Notes: generated from the letters alone by a model not told the origin. 64,000 bases of DNA from Nelumbo lutea (GCA_022828595.1 JAKGHH010000002.1:103847254-103911253), one strand, 5' to 3'. Shown: positions 33,405-44,848, counted from the first letter of the stretch. Program-made: numbers and translations.

Positions 33405-34932
33405 CAAGAACAAGGTCATTTGAAGCTGGCAAGAAGATTCCATGATGTGGCATTACTTTTAAGAACTGGACAAAACAGAGGGTAGCATCAAAGTGTTCTT
33501 AGTTTAGTTCATGCATGAACTGACTAAGATGATGGACACCAAATCTGAGATTAGGCCTTGTTATAGTGAGATAAACAAGACATCCTACCAACCTCTTGTA
33601 ACATGCTGGGTCAAAAACGGGAGGACTAAAAGTGTCCACAAAATGCCATTCTCGCATCTTTGGATAAGTGATTGGCTTGGAATCAGTTATCCTTGTTTCC
33701 ACCAAAATATCCATGATGTATTTATTCTGACTTAGAAAAATGTCAAAGGAGGAACACACTACTTCATCAACTCGTAGAAAGAGAATGGACCCAAATCTTT
33801 GATGTAAAAACAGCCATTAGGTAATGCTTAAAAGAAGCAACTTTGGCAGAGCCATTTCCTCTAATGATGAGATCATCAACATAAACAAGTACAGAGATAA
33901 ATGAGTCACTTGGGCAGCAGTAAACATGGAATAATTGACCACTAATTATTTGAAGCCAAAGGTGGCAAGTGTAGTGGTAAAATTTTCAAACCACGTGCGA
34001 AAGGCTTGTTTAAGGAATACAAGGATTTGAGTAATTTGCAAATGTGATGATCATCCTCCCTAGCAAAAATCAAGAGAAATATGCATGTAAACTTCTTCAT
34101 TGGAGATCTCCGTGAAGGAAAGCGTTGTTTACACCAAGATAATACAAATCATAATGTTTTGTCATAGCTATAGCCAAGAGACATTTCATAGTGACTACTT
34201 TAGCCACCAGTGCAAAGGTATTAAGGTACTTTCTAAACATTTAACTTGTGTATAGTCCTAATTAGCAATTAAACGGGCTTTATGCCATTAGATTGAGATA
34301 TCAACATTGAGTTTTATCTTATACACCTATTTGGAGTCAATGGCTCATCTGTCAAGAGGTAGATCAACAATGGTTTGTGCTTTTATTTCGCTCAATGTAT
34401 CTATTTCACCAACCATAGCACGCTTCCAATTAGGGTCATGAACCACTTCTGAATGAGGTAAGCTCAACATGGGTAGAAGCAGCATTAAGGTAGGATTGTG
34501 GTGTAGTGGTGGGGTGATCCAAAAAAGAATGGAAGTTGATAGTCATATTCATGAAGACCAATGGGTGTTGGCTTAAGTGACAAGGGAAAGAAGGTTCAGT
34601 TGCATGAATGGCAGTGCTCAAATTGTGGTTTGAGTTTAGTTGTGACTTGTATAGGTTGAATGATGTTGTCTATAGGAGATGGGGGTTCATTAAATGGAGT
34701 GGGTAGCTAAAACAATGATTCAGTTGGAGAGATTTTAGTGCCACTATCAAGTATAGGAAGTAGAATTATAGTGGTTTGTAATATGTTCTAAATAATATGC
34801 TCAAAAGGGAATTGGTTTTCACAAATGGTTCAACTATGATATGTAAAATATATGATATCCAAAGAATAAATTGTTAGACAGTTTTGTATGCCCTTAGCTT
34901 CAATCAGAATGATGTACTTTATGAGTTTATTG
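33405..34932 (-). pseudogene. Old copia element, RT and integrase-RT linker
   Basis: Minus-strand reading: linker (34620-34430), [16 protein letters not shown] (about 34350-34300), QAFRTWFENF (about 34010-33975), YLFMLMISS (decayed catalytic YxDD block, about 33880), FDIFLSQNKYIMDIL (33745-33700), YKRLVGCLVYLTITRPN (33610-33560) and HHLSQFMHELN ending 33499. The order is copia RT to RNase H. Stops and frameshifts are frequent. It continues left of the younger copia at 28629 and right of the solo LTR at 36832. Confidence 0.85.
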
Positions 34933-34936
34933 TAAA

Positions 34937-36827
34937 TGAATAAAAGTGTATATTTGATTCATGTTCCCTTGGTATGTTTCTGTGTAATACCCTTAAACTG
35001 GACACTTAATGAGACTCGTGTTAGTTTAGAATGTTCACAGCCAGTGGATCGGTCTAGGGAGACACATCCTGACAAGGCTGACACTGTGGTGCCACCAAGT
35101 CAGTTGGGGTGGCATGTCTCAGCTGTCAGGGTGAGACCCTAGGCACATACAGTGTAGGATTAATTGAATCTTTGAACTGGACCAAATTTTCAGTATTGCC
35201 CTAGACCTTGGAGATTGATGGGCAAAACTGGAAAGTTACACCCGACCCCTAGACTCAATTATGATACTGCACTAGGTGTCAGATTGGGTTGTCTTTGATG
35301 TACCAATCAGTGAGATCCTTAGCGGGGGTCAAAACCTAGGTATGTTGGGACAATCCGAGAATTCATCTGAGTGGGTGATCATAGTGACAGGATCAGCCCC
35401 TTTGTCGGACAAAGGTAATGATCGGGGATGCACTCCCACTGATGGAAACCAAGACTGCCGGCAGCCGATTTCAACCGTTGAGATTTGTTTTGCAAAGTAT
35501 ATTTTATATGAGATATAAAAGTATATATATATATATATATATATTATGGTTTCTAAAATGTTTGCAAAAGGTTTTAATTCCCAGGATCCGTATAAGTAGT
35601 GAGTGCAACACTGTTCCTTGCAGCCAAGGGAGAGGTCCTCTCTTGTCGGGCAGTGTATGATCATTATAGGCTGAAAGGTTAAGTGTAAGACCATTGAGGA
35701 TAATACCTGATGGGCTAATCTTGCATCTGCCCACAGTCCCTGGGTGTTACAAGGTGGCTTGGCCCAGGGACCACTTAGGGTAAGTGTTGGGCTCATAGAG
35801 CCCATTTGATGGGTTTCAGGGGGTGCACTGTCTTTAAAAGTGTATTCGGCCAGGCCTTGTAACAAAGGCTGGGCCGAACCCATGTGACTGATGTGTAGAT
35901 CAATGCTTGGGTCCCACGCCATACAAGGAAGCCCAACTGGGCAGTAGTTAGGAAGGTTAAGTGAGCACATAAGATTAATGGGCCTAAAGCCCATTTCGAA
36001 CTGTGCTATTTATTTAGTTAATTAAATGGGCGAATTCTGAGATGGATTGGTAGATAGGATAGGGTCTTGACCCTATCCACTCAGCGAGTTCAGATCTGAA
36101 TGTGATTCAGATCTAGAAAACTCCTAATGAGATTAGGAGAAAGCTAATCTAATCTGCAGATAAGATAAGGGTTTATCCTTGTCACCTGAAGAGAAGGCTG
36201 ATCCAAATATGATTTGGATAAGCAGCTCCTAATGGGATTAGGAGTTGATCCTTTAGGTTAACAAAAGAAGGAGGGGGCGGCAGCCTTTAGTAGAAACAAT
36301 CACATCAGGTTTTCTTGAGTGCTGAAATCACAAGAGAGAATTCTGCACCCTGCGAATACTCTCTTGTCGCATCCTTGCTCTTGCTGCCCTATTTGCCAGT
36401 TCGATCTCCAGTTGTGGGAGAAGTCAAGATTGGATCTTGACATCAGTTCTTTGAGAAAGGATTGGAAGGAATCTGTGTTCACGTACCATCCTGCTGATTC
36501 TTGCGAAGGACAGAGTTCTTGGAGAAGAACACTGTTGATCCTGTTCCATCCTGCACTACGCCATCTTCAGTGGGAGCAGACTTTGGATCCTTCCTTGGGC
36601 GTGAACACCTTCGTTGGGAGATACTACTTCTCCGTATCAGGTATAATCCTCTCCTACTCCTTCTGGTTCAGATCTGGTTCAGTTCATAGTTCAAGAATGA
36701 TCCTTGAAAATATGATTTTCTAAAATAGGGAATGCGATTCCCAGTTGAAGGGAGAGAAAATTTTTTGAAATTCGCCCTTTATTCCGCAATCTTTGGGTGT
36801 CCATGGGATGGATCTCTCATCCCTTCA
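34937..36827 (+). mobile_element. Probable solo LTR or LTR-like insertion (about 1.9 kb)
   Basis: It splits the old copia element between its RT linker and integrase. TGAATAAAAG at the left and CCCTTCA at the right give TGAA/TTCA ends, and TAAA lies directly outside both (34933-34936, 36828-36831). An alternative left end is TGTAATACCC at 34982, a start typical of chromovirus LTRs. It contains a (TA)n run at 35523-35544 and no pol coding. The right half (36300-36720) looks like a transcribed LTR leader with a CAGGTATAATCC splice-like site. Confidence 0.55.
35523..35545. repeat. (TA)n microsatellite
   Basis: About eleven TA units inside the 1.9-kb insertion. Confidence 0.9.
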
Positions 36828-36831
36828 TAAA

Positions 36832-37400
36832 TGACCAATAAATTAACTGGAATCATAGACGTGGTAGCAAATAAGGTGTTATTTGTCAAAATTAATGGGT
36901 GGCTTTTGATTGGTCAAAACTCTTTCCATACCATATCTTTTCCTCATCATAGATTTTCCCCTTCACAAAAGACCACATCACGAGGCACAAAAATACATCT
37001 CTGTGTCCAAGTCATACAATTTATACCCTTTTTGGCCACAAGGGTAGCCAATAAACACACTATGAGTAGCCTTACTAGCTAGATTATCATGTGACAGAGG
37101 GCATGCCTGCACATAAAATAGGTAGTCGAAGACACACATATGTGAATAGTTTTGTGGTTGTTGAAGAAGCACCTCGCAGGGAGATTTTATATCCAATAAA
37201 GGTGTTGGGAATCAATTTATGATGTATATTGCTGCAAGTAAATAACCTCCCCCTAAAAGAAACTAATAGCGATGCCTGAAATCGAAGTGTTTGTGCTACC
37301 TCTAGCAAATAGCAGTGTTTACATTCCACTACGTCATTTTTCTAGGGCATATCTATAGGTTTTCCTACATTTCCCTTCCTTTCCCTACACACCATGTGGT
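36832..37400 (-). pseudogene. Old copia element, integrase remnant
   Basis: Minus-strand reading: LLEVAQTLRFQASLLVSF (37305-37250), IHHKLIPNT, then KSPCEVLLQQPQNYSHM (37190-37135), SHDNLASKATHSVFIGY (37090-37045), GYKLYDLDTEMYF and RDVVFCEGEN (37030-36950). This is the C-terminal end of a copia integrase. Frames change near 37150, and the piece ends at the 1.9-kb insertion. Confidence 0.85.
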
Positions 37401-37415
37401 CTGAAGAACCACTGT

Positions 37416-38122
37416 CTATGATCCACTAGGTGTTTTACCAAAAGGATTCATGAAAGCCGGTTCTTGCGTTTCTTTATTAAGGAGTGTGATCAATTGAGAA
37501 TATTGTTGTGGTTTAAGGTCAATAGGGGAAGCAACCCCCAACTCAGATGTACTTACATTTGCACAATAGACAAAATGACCATAGCATCTATATATCCTTG
37601 GTATGTCCATTCTTTTTACATTGATCACAAAAGAATTAAGCTAGGATGATTGGTGTTGTGAGTGACTGGCTTTGAGGTAGATGACATTCCTCTTGTGTAA
37701 CTAATGCATAACTTTGCTGATGCTCAGTAAATGCTCGGACCCAAGAATAGATGATCGGATTGCACAGAAAGAATCACCTAGACCCATAAAAAACTAGTGA
37801 ATTTCTTCTTCTTTTCTCATGCAGCCATGAAATACTTCATGGCGGAACCATAGAAACAGTCACGTAAAGGTGTGAGAATTCCAATTTCATCCCACAATCT
37901 TTTAACCTTTTTAAAATATAAGATCTCCTTGCTGGAGAAAAGCTAGATCATGTTTAAGCTAATGGATTCATTACCTTGCAAGTATCTCTCATCAAACTCC
38001 AAATATCAGACGACAATTCTTAAAGATCCTTGGTCAAAGAACTTATCAACCAAGAAGCGACAATAGAATTATTTTTTTCCAAGAATCCAATTTTGGTGTG
38101 GATCTTTCAAGTTGAGGGAGAG
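37416..38122 (-). pseudogene. Old copia element, GAG and protease start
   Basis: Minus-strand reading: TKIGFLEKNNSIVASWL (about 38090-38040) and DIWSLMRDT (about 38000), a UBN2-type gag. A zinc-knuckle remnant CDQCKKNGHTKD overlaps 37640-37595. SPIDLKPQQYSQLITLL and NPFGKTPSGS (37530-37430) lead to the protease. It ends abruptly at about 38122, where the MLF block begins, so the LTR and leader are not adjacent. A candidate 5' LTR of the same family lies at 44719-44832. Confidence 0.75.
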
Positions 38123-38155
38123 AATCATCGACGAAATAGTATTTGTTGTTTGCTC

Positions 38156-38737
38156 TTAAGGCTGCGTTTGGTCGGAGTGCGAATCTGAACTGTTACAAAT
38201 TTCCATTCCGGTTCAGATTTGTTTTCATTTGGTAAGAGTTCAAAAATACACCTATTTTCGATGCAAAAATGTGTATAAGCCAAGGTTTGCATCGAAAATA
38301 TGTGAAAATATTGCTTTATAAAAAACAAAGAAAATTTTGCCACGATTTTGGTCGAAGTAAATAAGCATAGGTTTTGACTGTTTTCCCTTTGAGTGTTCGA
38401 TAGAGAAGAGAAAGGTTCCATGATAGAGGTAAGAGAGATCTGAACTTCAAATCCATTCATCTGCCGTGGTAATGAGAAATCTGAACTCTCATTTTGATTT
38501 TCTTTTCGTTTTTAGGTCACTTCCCTCATCGGAAGAGAGATCTGAACTCCAAATCCATCCATTTGCCTTTTTCTGAGTTATGTATTATATTTCTTTGTCC
38601 TATGGGTTTTCTTAAATCTTCCTTCATTTTCTTCTTGAATCTTTAATCTATTCACTTCATTGAATCTTCCTTCATTTTTGGTTCCTTGGGATATTATCTT
38701 ATTATGGGTTTTCACAGGAAATAAATACATAGAAAAA
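38156..38737 (+). other. Upstream region carried with MLF-like copy A
   Basis: From GGCTGCGTTTGG onward this matches 41451-41937 in front of copy B, and the inverse 44131-44665 in front of copy C. So promoter and 5' UTR DNA was copied along with the gene fragment. Confidence 0.7.
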
Positions 38738-39554
38738 ATGCAGAGAGTTCGAGGTGATTTTTTTCGATTTTGGCAATCTTTCGCTGAATTTGGTGGTTTT
38801 GGTGGCTTTGGTAGCCACAGGAGTCTGATCTCTACTTTTTTTGGGGGAAGAGACCCTTTCAATGATCCTTTCTTCACTAGTCCATTCCAAAGCATGTTTG
38901 AATCTAGTATGATGGGACCAAACATGTTTGGGTCAAGTTCAAGGTCTTTTGGAGACTTAGATATGCATCCAGCTAGATTCCTAGAGCATCAAGCTGCACA
39001 ATCTAGTAAATAAAAGGGGCCTATTATCAAAGAGATAACATCTGAAGATGAGGCCGAAGAATAACAAGGAGCCAAAGCCAAAGAGAAGACTGAAAACCCT
39101 AGGAAGCATTCTAGGTAAAAGGAACCGTATGTTGAGGATCCAGATGATGAATCTTAAGGTTAAGTCTTTTCTATAATTTCATACTCTTGTAGTTTCTATT
39201 ATATATTGAAGTAGATATTCAATGTGTTTTATGAGAGGAAAAGCAAGCATGTTTAGTATTGGAAATTTGGAATGACTATAACAGGACAGATAGAGCACGT
39301 CCCCAGGCTCGTAGTCATAGCTTTCAGACTTCCACTGTTACTTACGGAGGTGCCAATGGGGCATATTATACTGTCTACAATTAGAAGGACTGGCAGTGAT
39401 GGGGTATGTATATCTATTCGGTTGACAGTTTGGATGATATGGGTTAAACTAAAGCCTCGATTTTTCTGGTCAGGTGACTATAGACGAGAATAGAGAAGCT
39501 GATACAACTACTGGTCGAGCCACACACAGGGTTTGGAGGGGACTTCATGATAAG
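38738..39554 (+). pseudogene. MLF-like (myeloid leukemia factor family) gene fragment, copy A
   Basis: Three exon-like blocks. Exon 1 (38738-39158) encodes FAEFGGFGGFGSHRSLIS, RDPFNDPFFTSPFQSMFE, FLEHQAAQSSK, GPIIKEITSEDE and KEPYVEDPDDE. Exon 2 (about 39232-39403) encodes SFQTSTVTYGGANGAYY in part, and exon 3 (39474-39554) DENREADTTTGRATHR. This is the order of plant MLF-like proteins, acidic proteins that begin with MQRGRG and repeated GFG. Exon junctions AAG|GTTAAG and GGG|GTATG remain, so it is a DNA copy and not a processed copy. Four TAA stops break exon 1 and a short insertion disrupts exon 2. The C-terminal exons are absent. Confidence 0.8.
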
Positions 39555-39814
39555 GTATCATTTGCAGGTTCTCTAACTTAACATCTTGAATTGTTTATTC
39601 ACTGTTGGTTGGATCACTAGAGTTCTCATTATGCCTAGGAGGCCTATAAATTGGAATTTAAGTAATATTGCATGGATGCAAACATAGGAATCACAATCTG
39701 ATGCATGTTGCATTGTGATGTGGCAAGATGAAAAAAGGGAAGAATCAATTGTCTATAGTAGAGTATAAGCAGATCAATTGTCTATAGGAGCACAACTATC
39801 ACCACAACCTTGAT
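39555..39814 (+). other. MLF-like intron sequence shared by all copies
   Basis: GTATCATT..., then GGCCTATAAATTGGAA and GACAATTGATTC-type sequence, is repeated at 42788-43003 and inverted at 43198-43300 and 47520-47800. All copies are cut before the next exon. Confidence 0.65.
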
Positions 39815-40192
39815 TAAGGGTGTCAATGGACCAGTTCTGGATTGGACCCCGTCCAGTCCAAAATCAATTTGGACGGATTGGATCCAAAATATTTATTAGA
39901 TTGGATTGGCCCTGGTCTATCCGTAACAAATTTATATTGGATTGGGTAGGATTAAGCCAATATCAGGTCCATTGATATAAGATAAGAATATATGTGTCAA
40001 TGGACCAGGTTTGGGTTGAAACCAATCTAAATCAAAATGAATTGGAACAGATTTAATGGTCTAGACGTTGAATTGGACCGGTCCAAATTGATCTAAAACA
40101 TTCATTGGATTGGATTGGACCTGATCCATTTATAATGGATTCACATTGGATTGGATCAAATTGGACCAAATCCAGACCAATTGACACCTCTA
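39815..40192. mobile_element. hAT-type MITE, GGTGTCAATGGACC family, left-arm copy
   Basis: 378 bp with ends TAAGGGTGTCAATGG and CCAATTGACACCTCTA. The flanks ACCTTGAT (39807-39814) and CCCTTGAT (40193-40200) are an 8-bp target duplication with one change. GGATTGGA/TCCAATCC blocks repeat inside. Confidence 0.78.
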
Positions 40193-40200
40193 CCCTTGAT

Positions 40201-40845
40201 ATTTGATAAAGTTGGAGTTATATGAAATTTCTAGTGGAGATTCAAAGAAAACACTCACTACATCTTTTGAAGGCTTGGATGGATTTCACTAAATCTAAAG
40301 ATGAGACTATTATTTAATGCCTTAGAGCTTTGGTGTCATATTCTAAGAGAAATACTTTAAAAACGAATATATCCTTTTGGATTGCGAACTTAATAGTGTC
40401 CTTGTCATGTATTTGAAAAAATACAAAAGCTATTTATACTTTGAGAGATATACTAGAAAAGGGAGCCCATTGGGTAGTTGGTGGTGGGTTGAAAACCCTT
40501 TTGGCTTCAAATTGGATGTTAATGGTACTAGATTTGACGTTGTATTGATTACACATCTTATATGGATGATCAATCATCAAGCAATCAAGAGGATTTATTT
40601 ACTTTTTCCCCATCATGGTTTAAACTGTTTACTTTGGGTGTTTGGATGGAGGTGTATGACTAGCTCTCCTCCCCTTCAAACTAGCTTGGCGAAGAGATCC
40701 TCAATATTGGACCTGAGTTGTCTGATTTATGGTTAAAGAAGATATGTTTCATTTGTTTCTTAAATGTAATCTTTCTAAGTTGGTATGGTTTGGTGGTTCA
40801 AATTTCATGATTAAATCTAAAGAGTTGAGCTACTCATTTGGCGTC
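40201..40845. other. Unassigned unique part of the left palindrome arm
   Basis: The ORF 40377-40736 has an inverted, partly extended counterpart at 45371-45679. No domain was recognised. It may be intron or intergenic DNA trapped in the duplication. Confidence 0.4.
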
Positions 40846-41262
40846 TGTTTAGCTTAGATGTCGTTGCTCCAGAAAATAATGATACATCAGTGTCACGTCA
40901 GAAAAAAACAGTGCTCCAAGAAATGCCTATTTGTTTGGAATTGTTTTTCTATAAAAAAACGGTACTCTAAACTATGCCTTGGAAACCGGAAACTCGTTGC
41001 TGCCAACAGGAACATGAGGTGATAGTGACAGGGACATGATGTGACACTGGATAATAGGTACTGGTGCTGAAAAGTTTTCTAGAGCATTGGTATCAAACAG
41101 AAAGTGTTGCTGCTGCTCCAAGAAGCGTTCTACATGGCAGCAACGTTTCCAAACAAAAAAGAGACACCGTTTTCTCAAAAAACAGTGCTTCCAACCCACA
41201 CATCAGCAGCACCATTTTTAGAAAACAGTGTCGCATCTGCAGCATCAATGCCAAACATATAC
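40846..41262. mobile_element. MITE-like insertion in a copia LTR, left-arm copy
   Basis: Termini ATTTGGCGTCTGTTTAGC and the inverse ATGCCAAACAT share TTTGGC(A/G)TC. Inside are paired CAGTGCTCC/GGAGC and TTTTCTA blocks. It interrupts the LTR-like sequence that resumes at 41275. The inverted copy is at about 44849-45273. Confidence 0.45.
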
Positions 41263-41274
41263 TTGCTGAATGGA

Positions 41275-41402
41275 TTTCTTAGTTATCAAAAATTGGCCAC
41301 TTGGCCACGAGTACACAAGTTAGTTGCGACTTTATCTATAAATTAGCTATCTATTTTTCTTGCATTTTCGTCTGTTTGGTACCATTTACATGGTATTAGA
41401 GC
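41275..41402 (+). repeat. Copia LTR end and primer site, plus-strand copy
   Basis: GGCCACTTGGCCACG...GTACCATTTACA (LTR end, 41390) is followed directly by TGGTATTAGAGC (41391-41402), one transition from the methionine-tRNA primer site. It is the same LTR family as 28036-28201, in opposite orientation to the old copia body. Confidence 0.72.
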
Positions 41403-41937
41403 ATGTTCTGAAACCTGTTTTCTCCCATCCATGATATTTTTCTCCTTAGGCTGTGTTTGTATTTGTTCGGAAAGAGTTCAAAAATATGCCTATTTTTTAT
41501 GCAAAAATATTGCTTTAAAAAATCGAAGGAAATTTTGCCACGATTTTGATCGAAGTAATAAGCATAAGTTTCGACTGTTTTCTCTTCGAGTGTCCCATAG
41601 AGAAGAGAAAGGTTCTGTGACAGAAGTAAGAGAGATCTGAACTCCAAATCCATTCATCTATCAAGGTAATAAGAGATCTGAACTCTCATTTTGATTTTCT
41701 TTTCATTTTTAGGTCACTACCCACGTTGGAAGAGAGATCTGAACTCCAAATCCATCTATTTGCCTTTTCCTAACAGTTACGTATGATATTTCTTCATTCT
41801 ATGGGTTTTCTTGAACCTTCCTTCATTTTCCTCTTCAATCTTTAATCTATTCGCTTCATTAAATCTTCCTTCATTTTTGGTTCCTTAGGATGTTATATTA
41901 TTATCGGTTTTCTCAGGGAATAAGTGCATAGAAAAAA

Positions 41938-42787
41938 ATGCAGAGAGGTAGAGGTGATTTCTTCAATTTTGGTGATCCTTTTGCTGAATTTGGTGGTTTT
42001 GGTGGCTTTGGTAGCCACAGGAGTCTAATCTCTAGCCTTTTGGGGGGAAGGGACCCTTTCGATGATCCTTTCTTCACTAGTCCATTCCAAAGCATGTTTG
42101 AATCTAGTATGATGGGACCAAACATGTTTGGGTCAAGTTCAAGGTTTTTTGGAGACTCCGATATGCATCCACTCGGATTCCTGGAGCATCAAGCTGCACA
42201 GTCTAGTAAACCAAAGGGGCCGATTATCAAAGAGGTAACATCTGAAGATGAGGCCAAAGAAGAACAAGGAGCCAAAGCCAAAGAGAAGACTGAAAACCCT
42301 AAGAAGCATTCTAGGTCAAAGGAACCGTATGTTGAGGATCCAGATGATGAATCTCAAGGTTAAGTGTTTGTTGTAATTGCATACTAAAACTATATATATA
42401 CTCTTGTAGTTTCTATTATATTCATATTCTTGTAGTTGCTATTATATATACTGTTGAAGTAGAGATTCATTGTGTTTTATCTTTCAAAGAGGAAGAGCAA
42501 GCATGTTTAGTACAGATAGAGCACATCCCCAGGCTCGTAGTTATAGCTTTCAGAGTTCCATTGTTACAAATGGAGGTGCCAATGGGGCATATTATACTTT
42601 GTCTACAACCAGAAGGACTAGCAGTGATGGGGTATATACATCTATTCGGTTGACAGTTTGGGTGATATGGGACTCTTTAAACTAAAACCTCTCTTTTGTT
42701 GGTCAGGTGACTATAGACAACAACAGAGAAGCTGATAGAACTACTAGTCGAGCCACACACAAGGTTTCAAGAGGACTTCATGATAAG
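41938..42787 (+). pseudogene. MLF-like gene fragment, copy B (best preserved)
   Basis: Exon 1 (41938-42358) is open for all 140 codons: MQRGRGDFFNFGDPFAEF, GSHRSLISSLLGGRDPF, DDPFFTSPFQSMFESSMM, GFLEHQAAQSSKPKG, KKHSRSKEPYVEDPDDES. Exon 2 (about 42490-42631) carries a TAG after KSKHV and a frameshift before RAHPQARSYSFQSS. Exon 3 (42707-42787) encodes NREADRTTSRATHK. Intron borders AAG|GTTAAG, GGG|GTATA and GGTCAG|GTGAC are readable. The family's C-terminal part is missing. Plant MLF-like proteins are poorly characterised, so no function is claimed. It could at most make a truncated exon-1 peptide. Confidence 0.82.
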
Positions 42788-43003
42788 GTATCATTAGAGG
42801 TTCTCTAACTCAACATCTTGGTTTGTTTGCACACCCTTGGTTGGACCACTGGAGTTCTCATTATGCCTACGAGGCCTATAAATTGGAAATTAAGTAATAC
42901 TGCATGGATGCAAACATAGGAATCAGAACCTGATGCATGTTGCATTGTGACGTGGCAAGATGAAAAAAGAGAAGATTCAATTGTCTATAGTAGAGTATAA
43001 GCT

Positions 43004-43195
43004 GATAAATACTCCATATTCCTTGTTCTTCCTCTATGAATTATTTGCATGGATAAATACTCCATATTCCTTGTTCTTCCTCTATGAATTGTTTGCATGG
43101 ATTCATACTCCATATTCCTTGTTCTTCCTCTATGAATTGTTTGCATGGATTCATACTCCATATTCCTTGTTCTTCCTCTATGAATTGTTTGCATG
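43004..43195. repeat. Four 48-bp tandem repeats at the palindrome centre
   Basis: Units begin at 43004, 43052, 43100 and 43148. Each reads GA(T)AAATACTCCATATTCC or GATTCATACTCCATATTCC and continues to TTTGCATG, with one to three changes. A single unit also occurs, inverted, at 47530-47575. Since 48 is divisible by 3, chance ORFs run through on both strands. Confidence 0.93.
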
Positions 43196-43308
43196 GATTC
43201 TACAATGGACAATTGATTCTTCCCTTTTTTAATCTTGCCACGTCACAATTCAACATGCATTAGATTCTGATTCTTATGTTTGCATCCATGTAGAGAACCT
43301 CTAGTGAT

Positions 43309-44130
43309 ACACCCTCGAAACCCTGTGTGTGGCTCGACCAGTAGTTGTATCAGCTTCTCTGTTGTCGTCTATAGTCACCTAACCAACAAAAGAGAGGCTT
43401 TAGTTTAAAGAATCTCATATCACCCAAACTGTCAACCGAATAGATGTATATACCCCATCACTACCAGTCCTTCTGGTTGTAGACAAAGTATAATATGCCC
43501 CATTGGCACCTCCATTAGTAACAATGGAACTCTAAAAGCTATAACTATGAGTCTAGGGACGTGCTCTATCTGTATTAAATATGCTTGCTCTTCCTCTTTG
43601 AAAGATAAAACACAATGAATCTCTACTTTAATAGTATATATAATAGCAACTACAAGAATATGAATATAATAGGAACTACAAGAGTATATATATAGTTTTA
43701 GTATGCAATTACATCAAAGACTTAACCTTGAGATTCATCATCTGGATCCTCAACATAAGGTTCCTTTGACCTAGAATGCTAACTAGGGTTTTCAGTCTTC
43801 TCTTTGGCTTTGGCTCCTCATCTTCAGATGTTATCTCTTTGATAATCGGCCCCTTTGATTTACTACATTGTGCAGCTTGATGCTCCAGGAATCCAGGTGG
43901 ATGCATATCTGAGTCTCCAAAAAACCTAAACTTGACCCAAACATGTTTGGTCCCATCATAGTAGATTCAAACATGCTTTGGAATGGACTAGTGAATAAAG
44001 GATCATCGAAAGGGTCCCTTCCCCCAAAAAGGCTAGAGATTAGACTCCTGTGGCTACCAAAACCACCAAGACCACCAAATTCAACAAAAGGATCGCCAAA
44101 ATTGAAGAAATCACCTCTACCTCTCTACAT
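43309..44130 (-). pseudogene. MLF-like gene fragment, copy C (inverted)
   Basis: The inverse of copy B. Exon 1 runs from 44130 down to 43727, and the ATG is followed at once by TAG where the other copies have CAG, so it cannot start as they do. Exon 2 lies at about 43596-43455 and exon 3 at 43378-43309. Exon 3 is shortened at its 3' end by a small deletion that removes the donor site. Later exons are absent, as in copies A and B. Confidence 0.8.
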
Positions 44131-44707
44131 TTTTTTCTATGCACTTATTCCCGAAGAAAACCGATAATAATATAACATCCCAAGGAACCAAAAATGAAGG
44201 AAGATTTAATGAAACGAATAGATTCAAGATTCAAGAGGAAAATGAAGGAAGATTCAAGAAAACCCATAGGACGAAGAAATATCATACATAACTCTTAGGA
44301 AAAGGCAAATAGATGGATTTGGAGTTCAGATCTCTCTTCCGACCAAGGTAGTGACCTAAATATGAAAAGAAAATCAAAATGAGAGTTCAGATCTCTCATT
44401 ACCTTGACAGATGAATGGATTTGGAGTTCAGATCTCTCTTACCTCTATCGCAGAACCTTTCTCTTCTCTATCGCATGCTCGAAGAGAAAACAATCGAAAC
44501 CTATGCTTATTTACTTCGATCAAAATCGTGGCAAAATTTCCTTCGTTTTTTGTAAAGCAATATTTTAACATATTTTCGATGCAAACCTTGGTTTATACAC
44601 AGTTTTGCATCGAAAATAGGCGTATTTTTGAATTCCTTCCAAACGATTACAAACGCAACCTAAGGATAAATATATCATGGACGGGAGAAAACAGGTTTCA
44701 GAAAACA

Positions 44708-44832
44708 CTCTAATGCCATGTAAATGATACCAAACAGATGAAAATGCAAGAAAGATAGATAGCTAATTTATAGACAAAGTCGCAACTAACTTGTGTACTC
44801 GTGGCCAAGTGGCCAATTTTTGATAACTAAGA
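44708..44832 (-). repeat. Copia LTR end and primer site, minus-strand copy
   Basis: The inverse of 41275-41402. The LTR end is at 44719 and the primer site TGGCATTAGAG at 44718-44708. Orientation and family match the old copia body at 28205-38122, so this is the best candidate for its displaced 5' LTR. Confidence 0.6.
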
Positions 44833-44848
44833 AATCCATTCAGTAAGT

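Noticed and set aside
37340..37395. Third copy of the 129-bp MITE
   Set aside because: Only a pyrimidine-rich similarity to one arm, with no inverted partner.
40377..40736. ORF of 119 codons, duplicated in inverted form at 45371-45679
   Set aside because: It is part of the duplicated palindrome DNA. The inverted copy differs by an insertion and neither shows a domain.
42960..43232. ORF with four 16-residue repeats on both strands
   Set aside because: Produced by the 48-bp tandem repeat, whose length is a multiple of three. It is intron-derived DNA.
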